64,000 bases of DNA, taken from the NCBI RefSeq assembly GCF_000152745.1, contig NZ_CH672428.1, positions 678,916-742,915 of the forward strand, read 5' to 3'. This DNA comes from Oceanicaulis sp. HTCC2633. GTDB lineage: Bacteria; Pseudomonadota; Alphaproteobacteria; Caulobacterales; Maricaulaceae. Each line of letters starts with the position of its first letter. The first letter of the stretch is position 1. The notes beneath the pieces were generated by a model, which saw only the letters and a program-made list of their open reading frames with translations, searched no databases and was not told the origin of the DNA. The translations under genes were made by a program, and so were the position numbers. Shown here one piece after another: positions 27,508-37,212 of the stretch.

Positions 27508-28296
27508 TCAGGCGGCATTCAGGGCATTCAATGCCCAGACCGTCAGCCCGCCCATCGCCGCCGCCCAGCCAAAGCTCGTCAGCGTACCGATAATGACATA
27601 CTCGCTCTGGCTGCGTTTGTGAGCGTATTGGAAGCGCAGCACGGATTTGGCGGCGAGCAGGAAGCCGATGGCGGTAAACTCGCCGATCAGGATCAGCACG
27701 AAGATCACCGCCCGCTCCAGTAGGCCGATCCAGGCGCCGCCATCCTCTAGCCCGGAATCAGGGGCTTCGGCGCTTGGTGCGACGGCCTTTGTTTCCAGCT
27801 CGGGCAAGGCAAACCGGTCCAGGAACTTCCCGATGGTGAACTGCCCCATCCGGGTCGCTGCGATCAAGCCGGCGAAACAGGCATAGACGCTGACAAGTCC
27901 TTGAGCGTGCTCCCCTAATCGCCAGCTCCACTCGCCTTGCGCAAACGCATCAGGGAACATAAACGCCGCCAGCACGATGACGCCCAGATGCGCCAGCTGG
28001 TCGAGACTGAACGCGGCAAAGTCCCAGCGCGGCTTCTCCCAGCGCTCCACCGTCAGCCCATAGGTCTTGATGGCGTCTATGACCGCATGACTGACTGTCA
28101 CAACAGTAATCGCCCACAGGGCGTCCGAGGCTTCGAAGCTCAACACCCCCAGCGCCAGCACGCTCGTCAGCAGCACGATCCCGGTATGCAGGGCGAACGC
28201 TTCAGGCTTGCGTTTGTTCGTGATGATCCAGTTGAACTGGAGCACGAAATCCGCAGCCATATGGGCGGCCAGCAGCGCGATCGCCGTTTCAAGCAT
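27508..28296 (-). CDS. DUF3307 multi-spanning membrane protein (SatD partner)
   Basis: 262 residues with about six hydrophobic helices (for example AIALLAAHMAADFVLQFNWII and VIFVLILIGEFTAIGFLLAA). Recognised as DUF3307 from HMAADFVLQ...NK, SHAVIDAIKTYGL and FSLDQLAHLGVIVLAA. DUF3307 genes commonly accompany SatD-family genes, as here; function unknown. Its 147-base leader holds four palindromes described separately, implying dedicated control. Confidence 0.82.
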   Translation of the reverse strand: MLETAIALLAAHMAADFVLQFNWIITNKRKPEAFALHTGIVLLTSVLALGVLSFEASDALWAITVVTVSHAVIDAIKTYGLTVERWEKPRWDFAAFSLDQLAHLGVIVLAAFMFPDAFAQGEWSWRLGEHAQGLVSVYACFAGLIAATRMGQFTIGKFLDRFALPELETKAVAPSAEAPDSGLEDGGAWIGLLERAVIFVLILIGEFTAIGFLLAAKSVLRFQYAHKRSQSEYVIIGTLTSFGWAAAMGGLTVWALNALNAA

Positions 28297-28306
28297 TCTG
28301 ACCGCT

Positions 28307-28438
28307 CCACAGGTTCATAACCCTGTTTCCGTCCTTTACAGGCTCTGGGACCTGTCTGGAAACGCCTGCCCACCGGCGCATGCCGGGTAACAGCCTCTGG
28401 AGCCTGTAAAGCCCAATTACAGGCTCTGTGACCTGTAA
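28307..28438. repeat. Array of four palindromes upstream of the DUF3307 gene
   Basis: Four copies of ACAGG-N8-CCTGT at 28309-28326, 28338-28355, 28390-28407 (left arm ACAGC) and 28419-28436. Centres are spaced 29, 52 and 29 bp, so they form two identical pairs. The last copy has a perfect 7-bp arm, TTACAGG / CCTGTAA. In three copies the 8-base spacer is also conserved (CTCTGGGA, CTCTGGAG, CTCTGTGA). A small hairpin CCGGC-GCAT-GCCGG lies between the pairs. They may be operators or RNA hairpins. Confidence 0.85.
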
Positions 28439-28443
28439 TACGA

Positions 28444-29088
28444 TCACAGCCATTCCACCGCCTCAACTTGCTCAAGCAGATCAAGAAGGAGCGGGCCATG
28501 CGCACTTTCAAAATGCTGCTGAACGGTCTGTTGGGTAACCCCGATGCGAGAGGCGATGTCGGTTTGCGTCGGCGCGGGGAGCGGCAAGATGTGACGCATC
28601 ACCAGCGCCTGTTTCTGCGTCCAGTTCTCTGCAACAGCCCCCGCCAGCGCGAAAGACACCGCGCGCCAGCTGTCTTCGGACACGGTCAGACCCGTGCGCT
28701 TCAAAGCTATCTGCGCACCTCTAGGCATGGCTTCCAACAATCGGCCGGAAATGCGGAAGGCCGGGCCGTCAGACGCGCCCAGCCCGGCCGGGTTAAGTCC
28801 TTCAAGCGGACCTGTTCCCACAGCGATGCGGGTGGCGATGGACCGGTCCACGGACGCCACCGCCGCCGAAAACATTAGCGCCGCACGCAGGGCGAAGCGC
28901 GGATCACGCACCAGCACTTGCCAGCCATCGCCGCGATACCGCTCGATGGCCGTCCCGCCCTGAGAGTCGAAATCACGCACAGCGTCACCCGCTTTGAACA
29001 AAGCGTCAAAGGCCCGCTCGACAATCTCGCGATCCGTCTTGGTGGAATTAATAAGATCGCCCGTCAGGACGGCGCAGAACTGGGACAC
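28444..29088 (-). CDS. SatD family protein with C-terminal helix-turn-helix
   Basis: 214 residues starting at GTG 29088. The N-terminal half (MSQFCAVLTGDLINSTK, YRGDGWQVLV, RIAVGTG) is the SatD family, whose fold resembles nucleotidyl cyclases. The C-terminus (TQTDIASRIGVTQQTVQQHF) is a helix-turn-helix. This suggests a DNA-binding sensor. Its likely targets are the palindromes just downstream, ahead of the DUF3307 gene; this is an inference. Specific biochemistry of SatD is not known to me. Confidence 0.85.
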   Translation of the reverse strand: MSQFCAVLTGDLINSTKTDREIVERAFDALFKAGDAVRDFDSQGGTAIERYRGDGWQVLVRDPRFALRAALMFSAAVASVDRSIATRIAVGTGPLEGLNPAGLGASDGPAFRISGRLLEAMPRGAQIALKRTGLTVSEDSWRAVSFALAGAVAENWTQKQALVMRHILPLPAPTQTDIASRIGVTQQTVQQHFESAHGPLLLDLLEQVEAVEWL

Positions 29089-29151
29089 GTTTCGCCTCGA
29101 ACCAGAAAGAAGTCCAAAGTCTAAAAGGGTTCGCTCAACCGACCAACACCC

Positions 29152-30468
29152 TTAATCCCCGCGCTTCGCCCGCTCCGCCCTGACCGCGCGAAACCGCTCC
29201 AGCCGTTCCAGCAGGGCTGCTTCACGGCCCTGGGGTTTGGGTTCGTAGAAGGTGGGGGGCTTGCCCATTTCGGTGGGGAAATAGTTCTGGCCCGAGACGC
29301 CGCCCTCCACGTCATGGTCGTACTCATAGCCCTTGCCATAGCCCACCTCTTTCATGAGCTTGGTGGGGGCGTTGAGGATATGGGCGGGCGGCATCAGAGA
29401 GCCTGTGCCCTTGGCGGTGCGCAGGGCGGCTTTCCAGGCGGTGTAGACCGCGTTTGATTTGGGCGCGCAGGCGATATGGACCACGGCCTGGGCCAGCGCC
29501 AGATCGCCTTCCGGACTGCCCAGAAACTCATAGACATCTTTGGCCGCCAGCGCGGCGTGTACGGCGCCGGGATCGGCGAGGCCAATTTCCTCATTCGCCA
29601 TGCGCACGATCCGCCGCGCCAGATAGAGCGGGTCTTCCCCCGCGCTCAGCATACGCGCCAGCCAGTAGAGCGCGGCATCCGGGTCCGAGCCGCGCACGGA
29701 CTTATGCAGCGCCGAGATGAGGTTGTAATGCTCCTCCCGGTCCTTGTCGTAGACCGGGGCGCGCTTTTGCAGCACCGAGGAGAGGTCCTTGAGGTCCAGA
29801 GGCGTCTCGGGTTTCAGCGCGATCAGCTCTTCAGCGAGGTTCAGCATGTAGCGGCCATCGCCATCCGCCATGGCGATCAGGCCTTCGCGCGCCTCTTCGG
29901 TGAGGGGCAGCGTCGTCCCCTCCTCGGCCTCGGCGCACCTGAGCAGCTTTTCCAGCGCTTCGGCGTCGAGCCGCTTGAGCACCATCACCTGACAGCGCGA
30001 CAGGAGCGCGGCGTTGAGCTCGAAGCTGGGGTTTTCCGTGGTGGCGCCCACAAGGGTGATGATCCCCTCCTCGGCGACCGGCAGAAAGCCGTCCTGCTGG
30101 GCGCGGTTGAAGCGATGGATCTCGTCCACGAACAGCAGCGTGCCTCGCCCCGCCTGACGACGGGCGCGGGCGCGATCAAACGCCTTCTTGAGATCGGCGA
30201 CGCCGGAGAAGACCGCCGAGATAGCGTCAAACTCGAGCCCCGCCCTTTCAGCCAGGAGACGCGCAATGGTGGTCTTGCCCACGCCCGGCGGCCCCCACAG
30301 GATCAACGAGGACAGGCGCCCCTGCGCGAGCATGCGCCCCAGCGGGCCATCCGGGCCCAGCACATGGTCCTGGCCCACCACATCCTCGAGCGTTTGCGGG
30401 CGCAAACGGTCGGCCAGCGGGCGTGGCGCTTCGGTCTCAAGACCGGCGGAGGAAAACAGATCGCTCAT
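29152..30468 (-). CDS. rarA: Replication-associated recombination protein A (MgsA/WRNIP1 family AAA ATPase)
   Basis: 438 residues. AAA+ ATPase with Walker [10 protein letters not shown], Walker [12 protein letters not shown], sensor 1 GATTEN and the tetramerisation C-domain ([34 protein letters not shown]). Acts at stalled replication forks together with SSB and clamp loader. Single gene, divergent from the VOC protein. Confidence 0.96.
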   Translation of the reverse strand: MSDLFSSAGLETEAPRPLADRLRPQTLEDVVGQDHVLGPDGPLGRMLAQGRLSSLILWGPPGVGKTTIARLLAERAGLEFDAISAVFSGVADLKKAFDRARARRQAGRGTLLFVDEIHRFNRAQQDGFLPVAEEGIITLVGATTENPSFELNAALLSRCQVMVLKRLDAEALEKLLRCAEAEEGTTLPLTEEAREGLIAMADGDGRYMLNLAEELIALKPETPLDLKDLSSVLQKRAPVYDKDREEHYNLISALHKSVRGSDPDAALYWLARMLSAGEDPLYLARRIVRMANEEIGLADPGAVHAALAAKDVYEFLGSPEGDLALAQAVVHIACAPKSNAVYTAWKAALRTAKGTGSLMPPAHILNAPTKLMKEVGYGKGYEYDHDVEGGVSGQNYFPTEMGKPPTFYEPKPQGREAALLERLERFRAVRAERAKRGD

Positions 30469-30530
30469 GGCGCGGACTATGGGCTAAGCTGACCCGTGTT
30501 CGCAAATGTTCACACCAGCGGAGCGCAGAG

Positions 30531-30947
30531 ATGAGTGAGACGACGAAACCCAACCCCGTCACGCCCTATCTGAGCGTTCGCAATGGCATAGAAGCCATCA
30601 GCTTCTATGAACAGGCCTTCGGCGCGGAAGAAGCTGAACGCTATGAGTTTGAAGGCAAGCTCGGCCACGCCGCCCTGCGCATCAATGGCGGAGTGATCTT
30701 CATGGCGGACGAGTTTCCCGAACACGAAGCCATGACCGGCAATGTGGCGCCGCCAACGCTGGGCGACCGCACCACCTTCACGATCAGTCTTCAGGTGGAC
30801 GACGCGGACGCCTGGCACCAACGCGCGGTCGAGGCCGGATGCACCTCGATCCGGGATGTCACCGAGGAGTTCTTCGGCCGGCACGGCAAGGTGCGCGACC
30901 CTTACGGCCATGTCTGGTCATTGGTGACGATGAAGGCCAAGGCCTGA
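30531..30947 (+). CDS. VOC (glyoxalase/bleomycin-resistance) family protein, PhnB-like
   Basis: 138 residues from ATG 30531 after GAGCGCAGAG. Two beta-alpha-beta-beta-beta modules: VTPYLSVRNGIEAISFYEQAFGAEE, HAALRINGGVIFMADE, and QVDDADAWHQRAVEAG with FGRHGKVRDPYGHVWSL (each a separate block). PhnB/YdcB-type VOC proteins of unknown substrate. Frame upstream to 30423 overlaps rarA and is ignored. Its TGA forms TGATCA with the adjacent opposing stop. Confidence 0.88.
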   Translation: MSETTKPNPVTPYLSVRNGIEAISFYEQAFGAEEAERYEFEGKLGHAALRINGGVIFMADEFPEHEAMTGNVAPPTLGDRTTFTISLQVDDADAWHQRAVEAGCTSIRDVTEEFFGRHGKVRDPYGHVWSLVTMKAKA

Positions 30948-31151
30948 TCAGGCGTCCGGCCCCACCTTGTAGTGATTGCCGATCAGCATGACTGTCAGGA
31001 GCGCGCCGGCGATGATGCTGGCGAAGCCGAACCAGGGCTCCCAGTGGAGCGCGTAGCTGAGGATCAGCACGAGGATGCCCGCCAGTACGGGCAAAGCCCA
31101 GAGAAGGATGGTTTTCGGCGTCAACGCGGGACGGGCGGGCGTTTCACTCAT
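30948..31151 (-). CDS. Small two-helix membrane protein, unknown
   Basis: 67 residues from ATG 31151 (MSETPARPAL), or 77 from 31181. Two hydrophobic helices (ILLWALPVLAGILVLILSYAL and FASIIAGALLTVMLIG) and charged ends. No family recognised. The stop abuts the VOC gene stop. Confidence 0.6.
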   Translation of the reverse strand: MSETPARPALTPKTILLWALPVLAGILVLILSYALHWEPWFGFASIIAGALLTVMLIGNHYKVGPDA

Positions 31152-31255
31152 ATCGGCTCTCTCTGGCCCGGACTGCGACAAACAGCCGGGAACGGTTCTC
31201 TTTTGTACGCTTTGCCTGTATATGGCGCGCCTTGCTTGAGCATGAAACCCTGACC

Positions 31256-31630
31256 ATGACCGATCTGCACCTGGAAATCTCGAAGGACTTCACCTTCGAC
31301 GCCGCGCACCATTTCGAGCACAAGGACGCCAATCATCCGTTTTCGCGGATGCACGGGCATTCCTTCGCCGGCACGGTGACGCTGACCGGTTCGCGTGCGG
31401 CCGAAAGCGGCATGGTCAAGGATTTCTGGGAAATCGAGGCCGAGATCAACAAGATCCGCGAACAGCTCGACCACCGCCTCCTCAATGATGTGGAAGGTCT
31501 GGAGCATCCGTCTCTGGAAGCGATCGCCTATTGGGTGTTCGAGCGCCTCGAGAAAACCCTGCCAGGTCTGACTGCTGTCGAGATCCGCCGCCCGAGCTGT
31601 GGCGAAAAGGCCGTGGTGCGTCGGGGTTAG
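31256..31630 (+). CDS. QueD/PTPS-like 6-pyruvoyl-tetrahydropterin synthase family protein lacking the usual Cys
   Basis: 124 residues from ATG 31256. Zinc ligands of the family are visible: DAAHHF (His18/19) and MHGHSF (His33, His35). LDHRLLND carries the conserved Asp-His. The catalytic cysteine of QueD and PTPS in CxxxHGH is replaced: the -4 position is Phe29 (PFSRMHGH). A different Cys (115, PSCGEK) lies near the C-terminus. It may catalyse a side-chain reaction on a dihydropterin, or be a variant QueD of the queuosine pathway. Neighbouring folB and a pteridine-reductase-like SDR favour pteridine metabolism. Confidence 0.85.
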   Translation: MTDLHLEISKDFTFDAAHHFEHKDANHPFSRMHGHSFAGTVTLTGSRAAESGMVKDFWEIEAEINKIREQLDHRLLNDVEGLEHPSLEAIAYWVFERLEKTLPGLTAVEIRRPSCGEKAVVRRG

Positions 31631-31693
31631 CGTTCCGATACTCGGTGAAGGTCTCAGAGAACCGCTTGTCCGGCTAACGCGGATTCATCCTGT

Positions 31694-31798
31694 CATTAAA
31701 ACACTTCTCTTGCCCTGCGAAGGCAGGGGCCCAGAGCCGAATGCGCAGCGCCAGACGATCTCTGGATCCCGGCCTACGCCGGGAAAGAGGGTTTAATG
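31694..31798 (+). repeat. Dispersed intergenic palindromic repeat, copy B
   Basis: Same element as at 24545-24640 in opposite orientation; the matching core is 31703-31790. Copy B is bounded by CATTAAA (31694-31700) and TTTAATG (31792-31798), a 7-bp terminal inverted repeat. It fills most of the 285-base gap between the QueD-like gene and the SDR gene. Confidence 0.75.
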
Positions 31799-31890
31799 TC
31801 CCCATTCACTCTTCAGGATGAAGCGTAACAGCAAACCGAACCCGCAGGGCTCGCAAGCGCGACCGCGCGCCCGCAGCTTTAGCGAGGATC

Positions 31891-31910
31891 GTCACGCCCA
31901 CGGGCGTGAC
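31891..31910 (-). terminator. Hairpin just after the SDR gene
   Basis: GTCACGCC-CACG-GGCGTGAC begins 6 bases past the SDR stop on the minus strand. No T-run follows, so it may protect the mRNA end rather than terminate. Confidence 0.4.
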
Positions 31911-31915
31911 CCCAA

Positions 31916-32683
31916 TCATAACGCCTCAAACACATCCCGGCTGAGCCTGGGGTCGAAATGCTGGCCGCCATCCACGCACAGCACCTGACCGGAAACAGAC
32001 GGCGTATTCACAAAGAAGCGCAGCGCCGCGACCAGATCCTCCGGCGTCGAGCCGCGCTTGAGCGGATTGTCGTCATGCACCCGCTCGAACTCGACCTCGG
32101 AATGATGCGCGCTCGGCAAGGTCAGACCCGGCGCAATACCGTTCACCCGCACCTTCGGCGCGAGGGATTTCGCCAGCATCTCCGTCATCGTCTTCAACGC
32201 GGCCTTGGAGAGTGTGTACGAGAAATAATCGGCATTGAGATTGAAGAGCTTGTAATCAAGCACATTCACGACGCTGGCGCGCTCAAGCCCTTGCCCGGCC
32301 ACCGCCTTTGTCAGAAGCGCCGGCGCCAGCGTGTTCGCCGTCATGTGACGGTGAAAGCTCTCGGCGCCCAGATCCTCAAGCTGGTCCTGCTCGAAGATCG
32401 AGGCGGAATTGACCAGAACGCCCACGGGACCCAGCGCTTGATTGGCGCGTGCGACCAGGCTTGCCGCCTCTTCCGGCTTTGACAGATCGGCGCCCAGCGC
32501 GATGGCGCGCACGCCTCGGATCTCTTTGACCAGCGCCTCGGCCTCATCCGCCGAGCTGTTGTAATGGATGATCACATCATGGCCGTCCGCAGCCAGCGCC
32601 TCGATGAAGGCGCGGCCCAGTCGCTTGGCGCCGCCGGTGACCAGCGCTGCAGGTTTTTGGCTCGAAGGGTCGCCCATGATCAT
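31916..32683 (-). CDS. Short-chain dehydrogenase, pteridine reductase (FolM/PTR1)-like
   Basis: 255 residues, Rossmann fold. The N-terminal motif VTGGAKRLG fits the TGxxxRxG pattern that marks pteridine reductases (PTR1, FolM) as opposed to ordinary SDRs (TGxxxGxG). Active site YTLSK and a C-terminal VSGQVLCVDGGQHF. It would reduce dihydropterins with NADPH. Divergent from folB with 89 bases between; start at 32683 or 32677. Function is inferred from motif plus context. Confidence 0.82.
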   Translation of the reverse strand: MIMGDPSSQKPAALVTGGAKRLGRAFIEALAADGHDVIIHYNSSADEAEALVKEIRGVRAIALGADLSKPEEAASLVARANQALGPVGVLVNSASIFEQDQLEDLGAESFHRHMTANTLAPALLTKAVAGQGLERASVVNVLDYKLFNLNADYFSYTLSKAALKTMTEMLAKSLAPKVRVNGIAPGLTLPSAHHSEVEFERVHDDNPLKRGSTPEDLVAALRFFVNTPSVSGQVLCVDGGQHFDPRLSRDVFEAL

Positions 32684-32772
32684 CCTATCTGCACTCTATC
32701 GGCCCAGAGCGGTTTGGCGCCGGGCCATTCCGGCTTATACCGCTCCTGAAGACTGGATGTAGAGGCCGCTTT

Positions 32773-33186
32773 ATGAAACTCGACGCCCTGGCTGCACAAA
32801 ACGCCGCGAACGCCCGTCCTGATTATGCAGGCGAGCGGGTCAGCGTGCGCGTCAATCGCCTCCGCCTTGAGGCGGAAGTGGGCGTCTATGATTCAGAGCG
32901 CGGCCGCAAGCAGCCTTTGGAGATCAGCCTGACCGCCGAGGTCGCGCCTGAAGCCACGCATCCCAATGGCGCCCTCGGGGAAGCGGTGAACTACGCCGCC
33001 ATGGCCGAGACCGTGCGTCAGATCGTGGGGTCCGCGCACCATGATCTGCTGGAAGACCTCGCCCAGACAATCGCCGACACCCTGTTCGCCGATCCGCGCG
33101 TGAAACGCCTTGACCTGACGCTCGACAAGCTGACCGCACTCGAGGATGCCGAGAGCGTGGGCGTCAGCCTCAGCCGCTGGCGCTGA
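32773..33186 (+). CDS. folB: Dihydroneopterin aldolase (FolB)
   Basis: 137 residues. Folate pathway: dihydroneopterin to 6-hydroxymethyl-dihydropterin. Family marks: [28 protein letters not shown] with the conserved Glu, [12 protein letters not shown], and the C-terminal lysine in [19 protein letters not shown] (split across strands). Also resembles FolX. It precedes uvrC by 31 bases. Confidence 0.9.
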   Translation: MKLDALAAQNAANARPDYAGERVSVRVNRLRLEAEVGVYDSERGRKQPLEISLTAEVAPEATHPNGALGEAVNYAAMAETVRQIVGSAHHDLLEDLAQTIADTLFADPRVKRLDLTLDKLTALEDAESVGVSLSRWR

Positions 33187-33217
33187 CGACTCAGAACTTC
33201 GCGCCTATCTTAGGCCC

Positions 33218-35128
33218 ATGGTCAAAGCCAACCGCCCCGACGCGCCCCCGCTCGACAAAGCCTCCGACGCTGGCCCCAGGCCTGCGCCGAAGGAGTATCG
33301 CACCGGGCCGGAGATCATCGCCGACTATGTAAAGAACCTGTCCCAGGGGCCGGGCGTCTACCGCATGTATGGCGAGGATGGCGAGGTCCTCTATGTGGGC
33401 AAGGCCAAGAAGCTCAAGAACCGGGTGTCGAACTACGCCAAGTCCGGCGGGCACACCAATCGCATCGCCCTGATGATCTCGCTGACGCGGTCGATGGAGT
33501 TTGTCCTCACCCGCACCGAGACCGAAGCGCTGCTGCTGGAAGCAAACCTCATCAAGCGCCTGAAGCCCCGCTTCAACATCCTGCTGCGTGATGACAAGAG
33601 CTTTCCCTACATCCTGATCCGCCGCGATCATGAAAGCGCGCAACTGACCAAGCATCGTGGCGCGCGCAAGGCCAAGGGCGATTATTTCGGCCCCTTCGCC
33701 AGCCCCAGCGCGGTCAACAACACGCTGAACACACTGCAGAAGGCTTTCGGCATAAGAACCTGCACCGACAGCGTTTATGAGGGCCGGACCCGTCCCTGCA
33801 TGCTCTATCAGATCAAGCGCTGCGCAGGGCCTTGCGTCGATCTTGTCAGCCCGTCCGACTATGACGAGCTGGTGCGCGAGGCGAAGGACTTTCTGTCGGG
33901 TCGGTCAAACAGCCTGCGCCAGCGGCTTCAGGACGAGATGACCGCGGCCTCTGAAAATCTCGACTTTGAGACCGCCGCCAAGCTGCGAGACCGCATCCGC
34001 GCCATCGCCGCCGTCACAAGCCAGCAGGACGTCAATCCGGACGGCGTGGAGGACGCCGACGTCATCGCGCTCCATCAGGAAGGCGGGAAGACCTGTGTGC
34101 AGATCTTCTTTTTCCGCGCCGGGCAGAACTGGGGCAATCGCGCGCTCTATCCCAAGCATGAGCAGGACGCCGCGCCGGACGAGGTCCTGTCGGCCTTCAT
34201 CGCCCAGTTCTATGACGACAAGCCGGCGCCGCGCCTGATCCTCACGAGTTCTGACCCGCAGCAGGCCGAGCTCCTGGCCGAAGCCCTGACCCTGCGCGCC
34301 GGTCATCCGGTCGAGATCCGGACCCCCAAGCGCGGCTCGAAGAAAGCGCTCGTGGAAGCGGCCGAACGCAACGCCAAGGAAGCGCTGGGCCGCAATCTGG
34401 CGGAAAGCCGCTCCCAGGCGCAACTGCTGGACGGCGTGGCGCGGGTCTTTGGTCTGGAAGAGCGACCGGAGCGGATCGAAGTCTATGACAACTCCCACAT
34501 CCAGGGCACGAATGCGCTCGGCGCGATGATCGTGGCGGGCCCTGAAGGGTTCGAGAAGCAGAGCTATCGCCGCTTCAACATGAAAGGCGATGACGCGGCG
34601 ACCAATGACGACTTCGCCATGATGCAGGCGATGATCCGGCGCCGCTTCACCCGGCTCCAGAAGGAGCGTGAGGAAGGAGCGCCAGTCCCTGACCTGATCC
34701 TGATCGATGGCGGCAAGGGCCAGCTTTCATCGGTCATGGAGGTCATGGAAGAGCTCGGCGTGGATGATGTGGCCGTCGCTGCGGTCGCCAAGGGCCCGGA
34801 TCGGGATGCGGGCCGCGAAGTCTTCTACATGCCCGGCAAGCCGCCTATCCGCATGCCGATGAACGATCCGGTGCTCTATTACCTCCAGCGTATCCGCGAC
34901 GAGGCGCACCGTTTCGCCATCACGGGTCACCGCGCCAAGCGCGCCAAGCAGATGCGGGAGAATCCGCTCGACGAGATCGACGGCGTTGGCGCCACGCGCA
35001 AGAGCGCGCTTCTGAAGCATTTCGGCTCTGCCAAGGCCGTCTCCCGCGCCAATCTGGCGGATCTCGAAGCCGTTGAGGGCGTCTCCAGAGCCCTCGCCCG
35101 GAAGATCTATGAGCATTTCCATGAATAG
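33218..35128 (+). CDS. uvrC: UvrABC excision nuclease subunit C
   Basis: 636 residues from ATG 33218 ([12 protein letters not shown]). Makes both incisions in nucleotide-excision repair. GIY-YIG nuclease ([21 protein letters not shown]), UVR motif ([15 protein letters not shown]), the RNase H-like domain ([32 protein letters not shown]) and C-terminal helix-hairpin-helix pair ([34 protein letters not shown]). The last bases overlap pgsA, a widespread gene pair. Confidence 0.97.
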   Translation: MVKANRPDAPPLDKASDAGPRPAPKEYRTGPEIIADYVKNLSQGPGVYRMYGEDGEVLYVGKAKKLKNRVSNYAKSGGHTNRIALMISLTRSMEFVLTRTETEALLLEANLIKRLKPRFNILLRDDKSFPYILIRRDHESAQLTKHRGARKAKGDYFGPFASPSAVNNTLNTLQKAFGIRTCTDSVYEGRTRPCMLYQIKRCAGPCVDLVSPSDYDELVREAKDFLSGRSNSLRQRLQDEMTAASENLDFETAAKLRDRIRAIAAVTSQQDVNPDGVEDADVIALHQEGGKTCVQIFFFRAGQNWGNRALYPKHEQDAAPDEVLSAFIAQFYDDKPAPRLILTSSDPQQAELLAEALTLRAGHPVEIRTPKRGSKKALVEAAERNAKEALGRNLAESRSQAQLLDGVARVFGLEERPERIEVYDNSHIQGTNALGAMIVAGPEGFEKQSYRRFNMKGDDAATNDDFAMMQAMIRRRFTRLQKEREEGAPVPDLILIDGGKGQLSSVMEVMEELGVDDVAVAAVAKGPDRDAGREVFYMPGKPPIRMPMNDPVLYYLQRIRDEAHRFAITGHRAKRAKQMRENPLDEIDGVGATRKSALLKHFGSAKAVSRANLADLEAVEGVSRALARKIYEHFHE

Positions 35129-35702
35129 CGTCCTGCGACAGCTGCCCAACATCCTCACCATCGGACGCGCCCTGGCGGGCGTGATTGGCGGCTGGGTGCT
35201 GGTGCAAAGTTCGCTGGCGATGCTGGAATCAGACGCGGTCCGACTGGGGCTGATTGCCGCAGCAGTCTTCGTGGTCGCGGCCCTCACGGACTGGCTCGAT
35301 GGATGGCTCGCGCGGGCCATGGGCGCGCAGAGCGCCCTCGGCGCCCTGCTCGACCCCATCGCCGACAAGGTGCTGGTGGGCGGGTATCTGATCGCCTACT
35401 GCGTCATTAGCGGTTTTGACGCCTATCTCGTCTTGCCCGTCATCGCGATCATCGGGCGGGACGCCGCCATTACAGCCCTACGTTTTATCCGCCCCTCCAA
35501 AGCCGCTCTGACCGTAACCTCGACCGCCAAGATCAAGACCGCGCTTCAGATGGTGATTACCGCCGCGCCCTTCGTTCTCGTGATGATCGGCATGACCGAC
35601 CTCGCCCTGTGGTATCATTACTGGGTTGGGGCAGTCTGGTTTCTGGCGCTGCTGACGGTCTGGTCGGCGCGTCCCTATGTGCTGGCGGCCTTCAAGAACT
35701 GA
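35109..35702 (+). CDS. pgsA: CDP-diacylglycerol--glycerol-3-phosphate 3-phosphatidyltransferase
   Basis: About 197 residues, integral membrane. Makes phosphatidylglycerol phosphate. CDP-alcohol phosphatidyltransferase motif [12 protein letters not shown] followed by [10 protein letters not shown] is complete (DX2DGX2ARX8GX3DX3D). Start at ATG 35109, with GGAAG 5 bases upstream, overlapping uvrC by 20 bases; ATG 35121 is possible. Confidence 0.93.
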   Translation: MSISMNSVLRQLPNILTIGRALAGVIGGWVLVQSSLAMLESDAVRLGLIAAAVFVVAALTDWLDGWLARAMGAQSALGALLDPIADKVLVGGYLIAYCVISGFDAYLVLPVIAIIGRDAAITALRFIRPSKAALTVTSTAKIKTALQMVITAAPFVLVMIGMTDLALWYHYWVGAVWFLALLTVWSARPYVLAAFKN

Positions 35703-35801
35703 CGCCACACAACGCAGACGCGAAATGACCTGTTAACCAGACTGAATCGAGTGTGTGAACGTGCTCAATTTCGACGCTTCACAGCTATCCCGCAGGTCAC
35801 C

Positions 35802-37160
35802 ATGTCGTTCTCGATCGATTATAAAACGCGCATCGCCTTCATGAAGATCAAGGAGCAGGAACGCGAGCTGCTTCGAGAACTCAAACCTGTCATCGCCCGG
35901 GAATTTCCCGCCACCCTGGACGCTTTTTACGAGCATCTTAAGGGCTGGCCGGAAATCTACGGCATGTTCGGCGGTGATGCTGGCGTCAAACATGCTCGCG
36001 ACAAGCAACTCGAACACTGGATGAAAATCGCGGACGCCAAGTTCGATGACGAGTACACCCGCTCCGTCACCGCCATCGGCGACGCGCACGCCCGACTGAA
36101 ACTCCAGCCGCAATGGTATTTCGGCGCCTACAACTTCCTGATGATGGGACTGATCGAAGCCGTGCTGAACGATCAGCGCAAGAAAGGCTCACCCATCAAC
36201 TGGAAACGCCATTCCGAAGCCGCGCGTCAACGGGTCTCGGTTCTGGTCAAGGCTGTCATGCTCGACATGGAGCTGGTGCTGACCGTGATCTATGAGCGTC
36301 AGAACGAAGAGCGTCTGGCGATCTTCGATCAGCTGGCCACCGAAATGGAAGGCCAGATCGGAGCGATTTCAGACACACTCGCCAAGACCTCGACCGATCT
36401 GGCGGAAAGCGCGCGCTCCATGGCGAGAGACGCGGAAACCTCATCCCAGCAGGCCTCCACCGTCGCCGCGGCCGCAGAGGAAGCCACCGCGACCGCACAA
36501 AGCGTTGCGGGCGCGTCATCGGAACTGACCAAGGCCATCCAGGAGATTTCAGCCAGCGCAGGCGAAGCGGCCTCCGGATCCTCGCAGGCCGCCCAACAGG
36601 CGGAACGCACACGCGTCACCATGAATACGCTGGATGAAGCCGCTCAGAAAATTGGTGAGATCATCACCCTGATCGAGGGCGTGGCCGAACAGACCAATCT
36701 GCTGGCGCTGAACGCCACGATCGAAGCGGCGCGCGCCGGCGACGCCGGCAAGGGCTTTGCCGTCGTGGCCAGCGAGGTGAAGTCACTGGCCGGACAAACC
36801 GCCAAAGCGACTGACGAAATCTCCCAACAGATCAACAATATCCAGACCGTCGTGAAAAGCGCGGTCGAAGCCATTGAAGACGTGGCGCGGTCGGTTGAAC
36901 GGGTGAATGGCGTCTCCACCTCGATTTCCGCCGCCGTGGAAGAACAGAACGCGGCAACCGCCGAGATCAGCCGGAACACGGAACAGACCGCCCAAAGCTC
37001 GGGGTCTGTATCCCAGACCATCGCTGGCGTGCTCAACAGCGTGCAGAGCACGGCGACGTCCGCCAAAGGTTTGGTGCGGTCTTCTGATGAACTGGGCCAA
37101 CAGGCCGCCAAGCTCCGCTCGGATGTGGCCGACTTCCTTGCCCGGTTAAGGGCCGCTTAA
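35802..37160 (+). CDS. Globin-coupled soluble chemoreceptor (first of tandem pair)
   Basis: 452 residues, no transmembrane segment. N-terminal protoglobin sensor (about 1-170) with the proximal-His signature [21 protein letters not shown], His96. The C-terminal methyl-accepting signalling domain has the conserved hairpin tip [28 protein letters not shown] (read as contiguous short blocks). Likely haem-based oxygen or NO sensor for aerotaxis, like HemAT. Start at ATG 35802; a frame from 35751 is less likely. Ends in LRAA. A TTAACC lies 70 bases upstream. Confidence 0.93.
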   Translation: MSFSIDYKTRIAFMKIKEQERELLRELKPVIAREFPATLDAFYEHLKGWPEIYGMFGGDAGVKHARDKQLEHWMKIADAKFDDEYTRSVTAIGDAHARLKLQPQWYFGAYNFLMMGLIEAVLNDQRKKGSPINWKRHSEAARQRVSVLVKAVMLDMELVLTVIYERQNEERLAIFDQLATEMEGQIGAISDTLAKTSTDLAESARSMARDAETSSQQASTVAAAAEEATATAQSVAGASSELTKAIQEISASAGEAASGSSQAAQQAERTRVTMNTLDEAAQKIGEIITLIEGVAEQTNLLALNATIEAARAGDAGKGFAVVASEVKSLAGQTAKATDEISQQINNIQTVVKSAVEAIEDVARSVERVNGVSTSISAAVEEQNAATAEISRNTEQTAQSSGSVSQTIAGVLNSVQSTATSAKGLVRSSDELGQQAAKLRSDVADFLARLRAA

Positions 37161-37212
37161 ACCTCAGACCCTATGCAGGACGCCACAATAGAGATGTAGT
37201 TCCAAGTTATTG

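Noticed and set aside
28307-28438. CRISPR-like array
   Set aside because: Repeats are palindromic with spacing 29/52/29, no uniform spacers and no cas genes nearby.
35733-35738. CtrA half-site TTAACC upstream of the first globin-coupled receptor
   Set aside because: A single 6-base match without the second TTAA half at the right distance is too weak to call.
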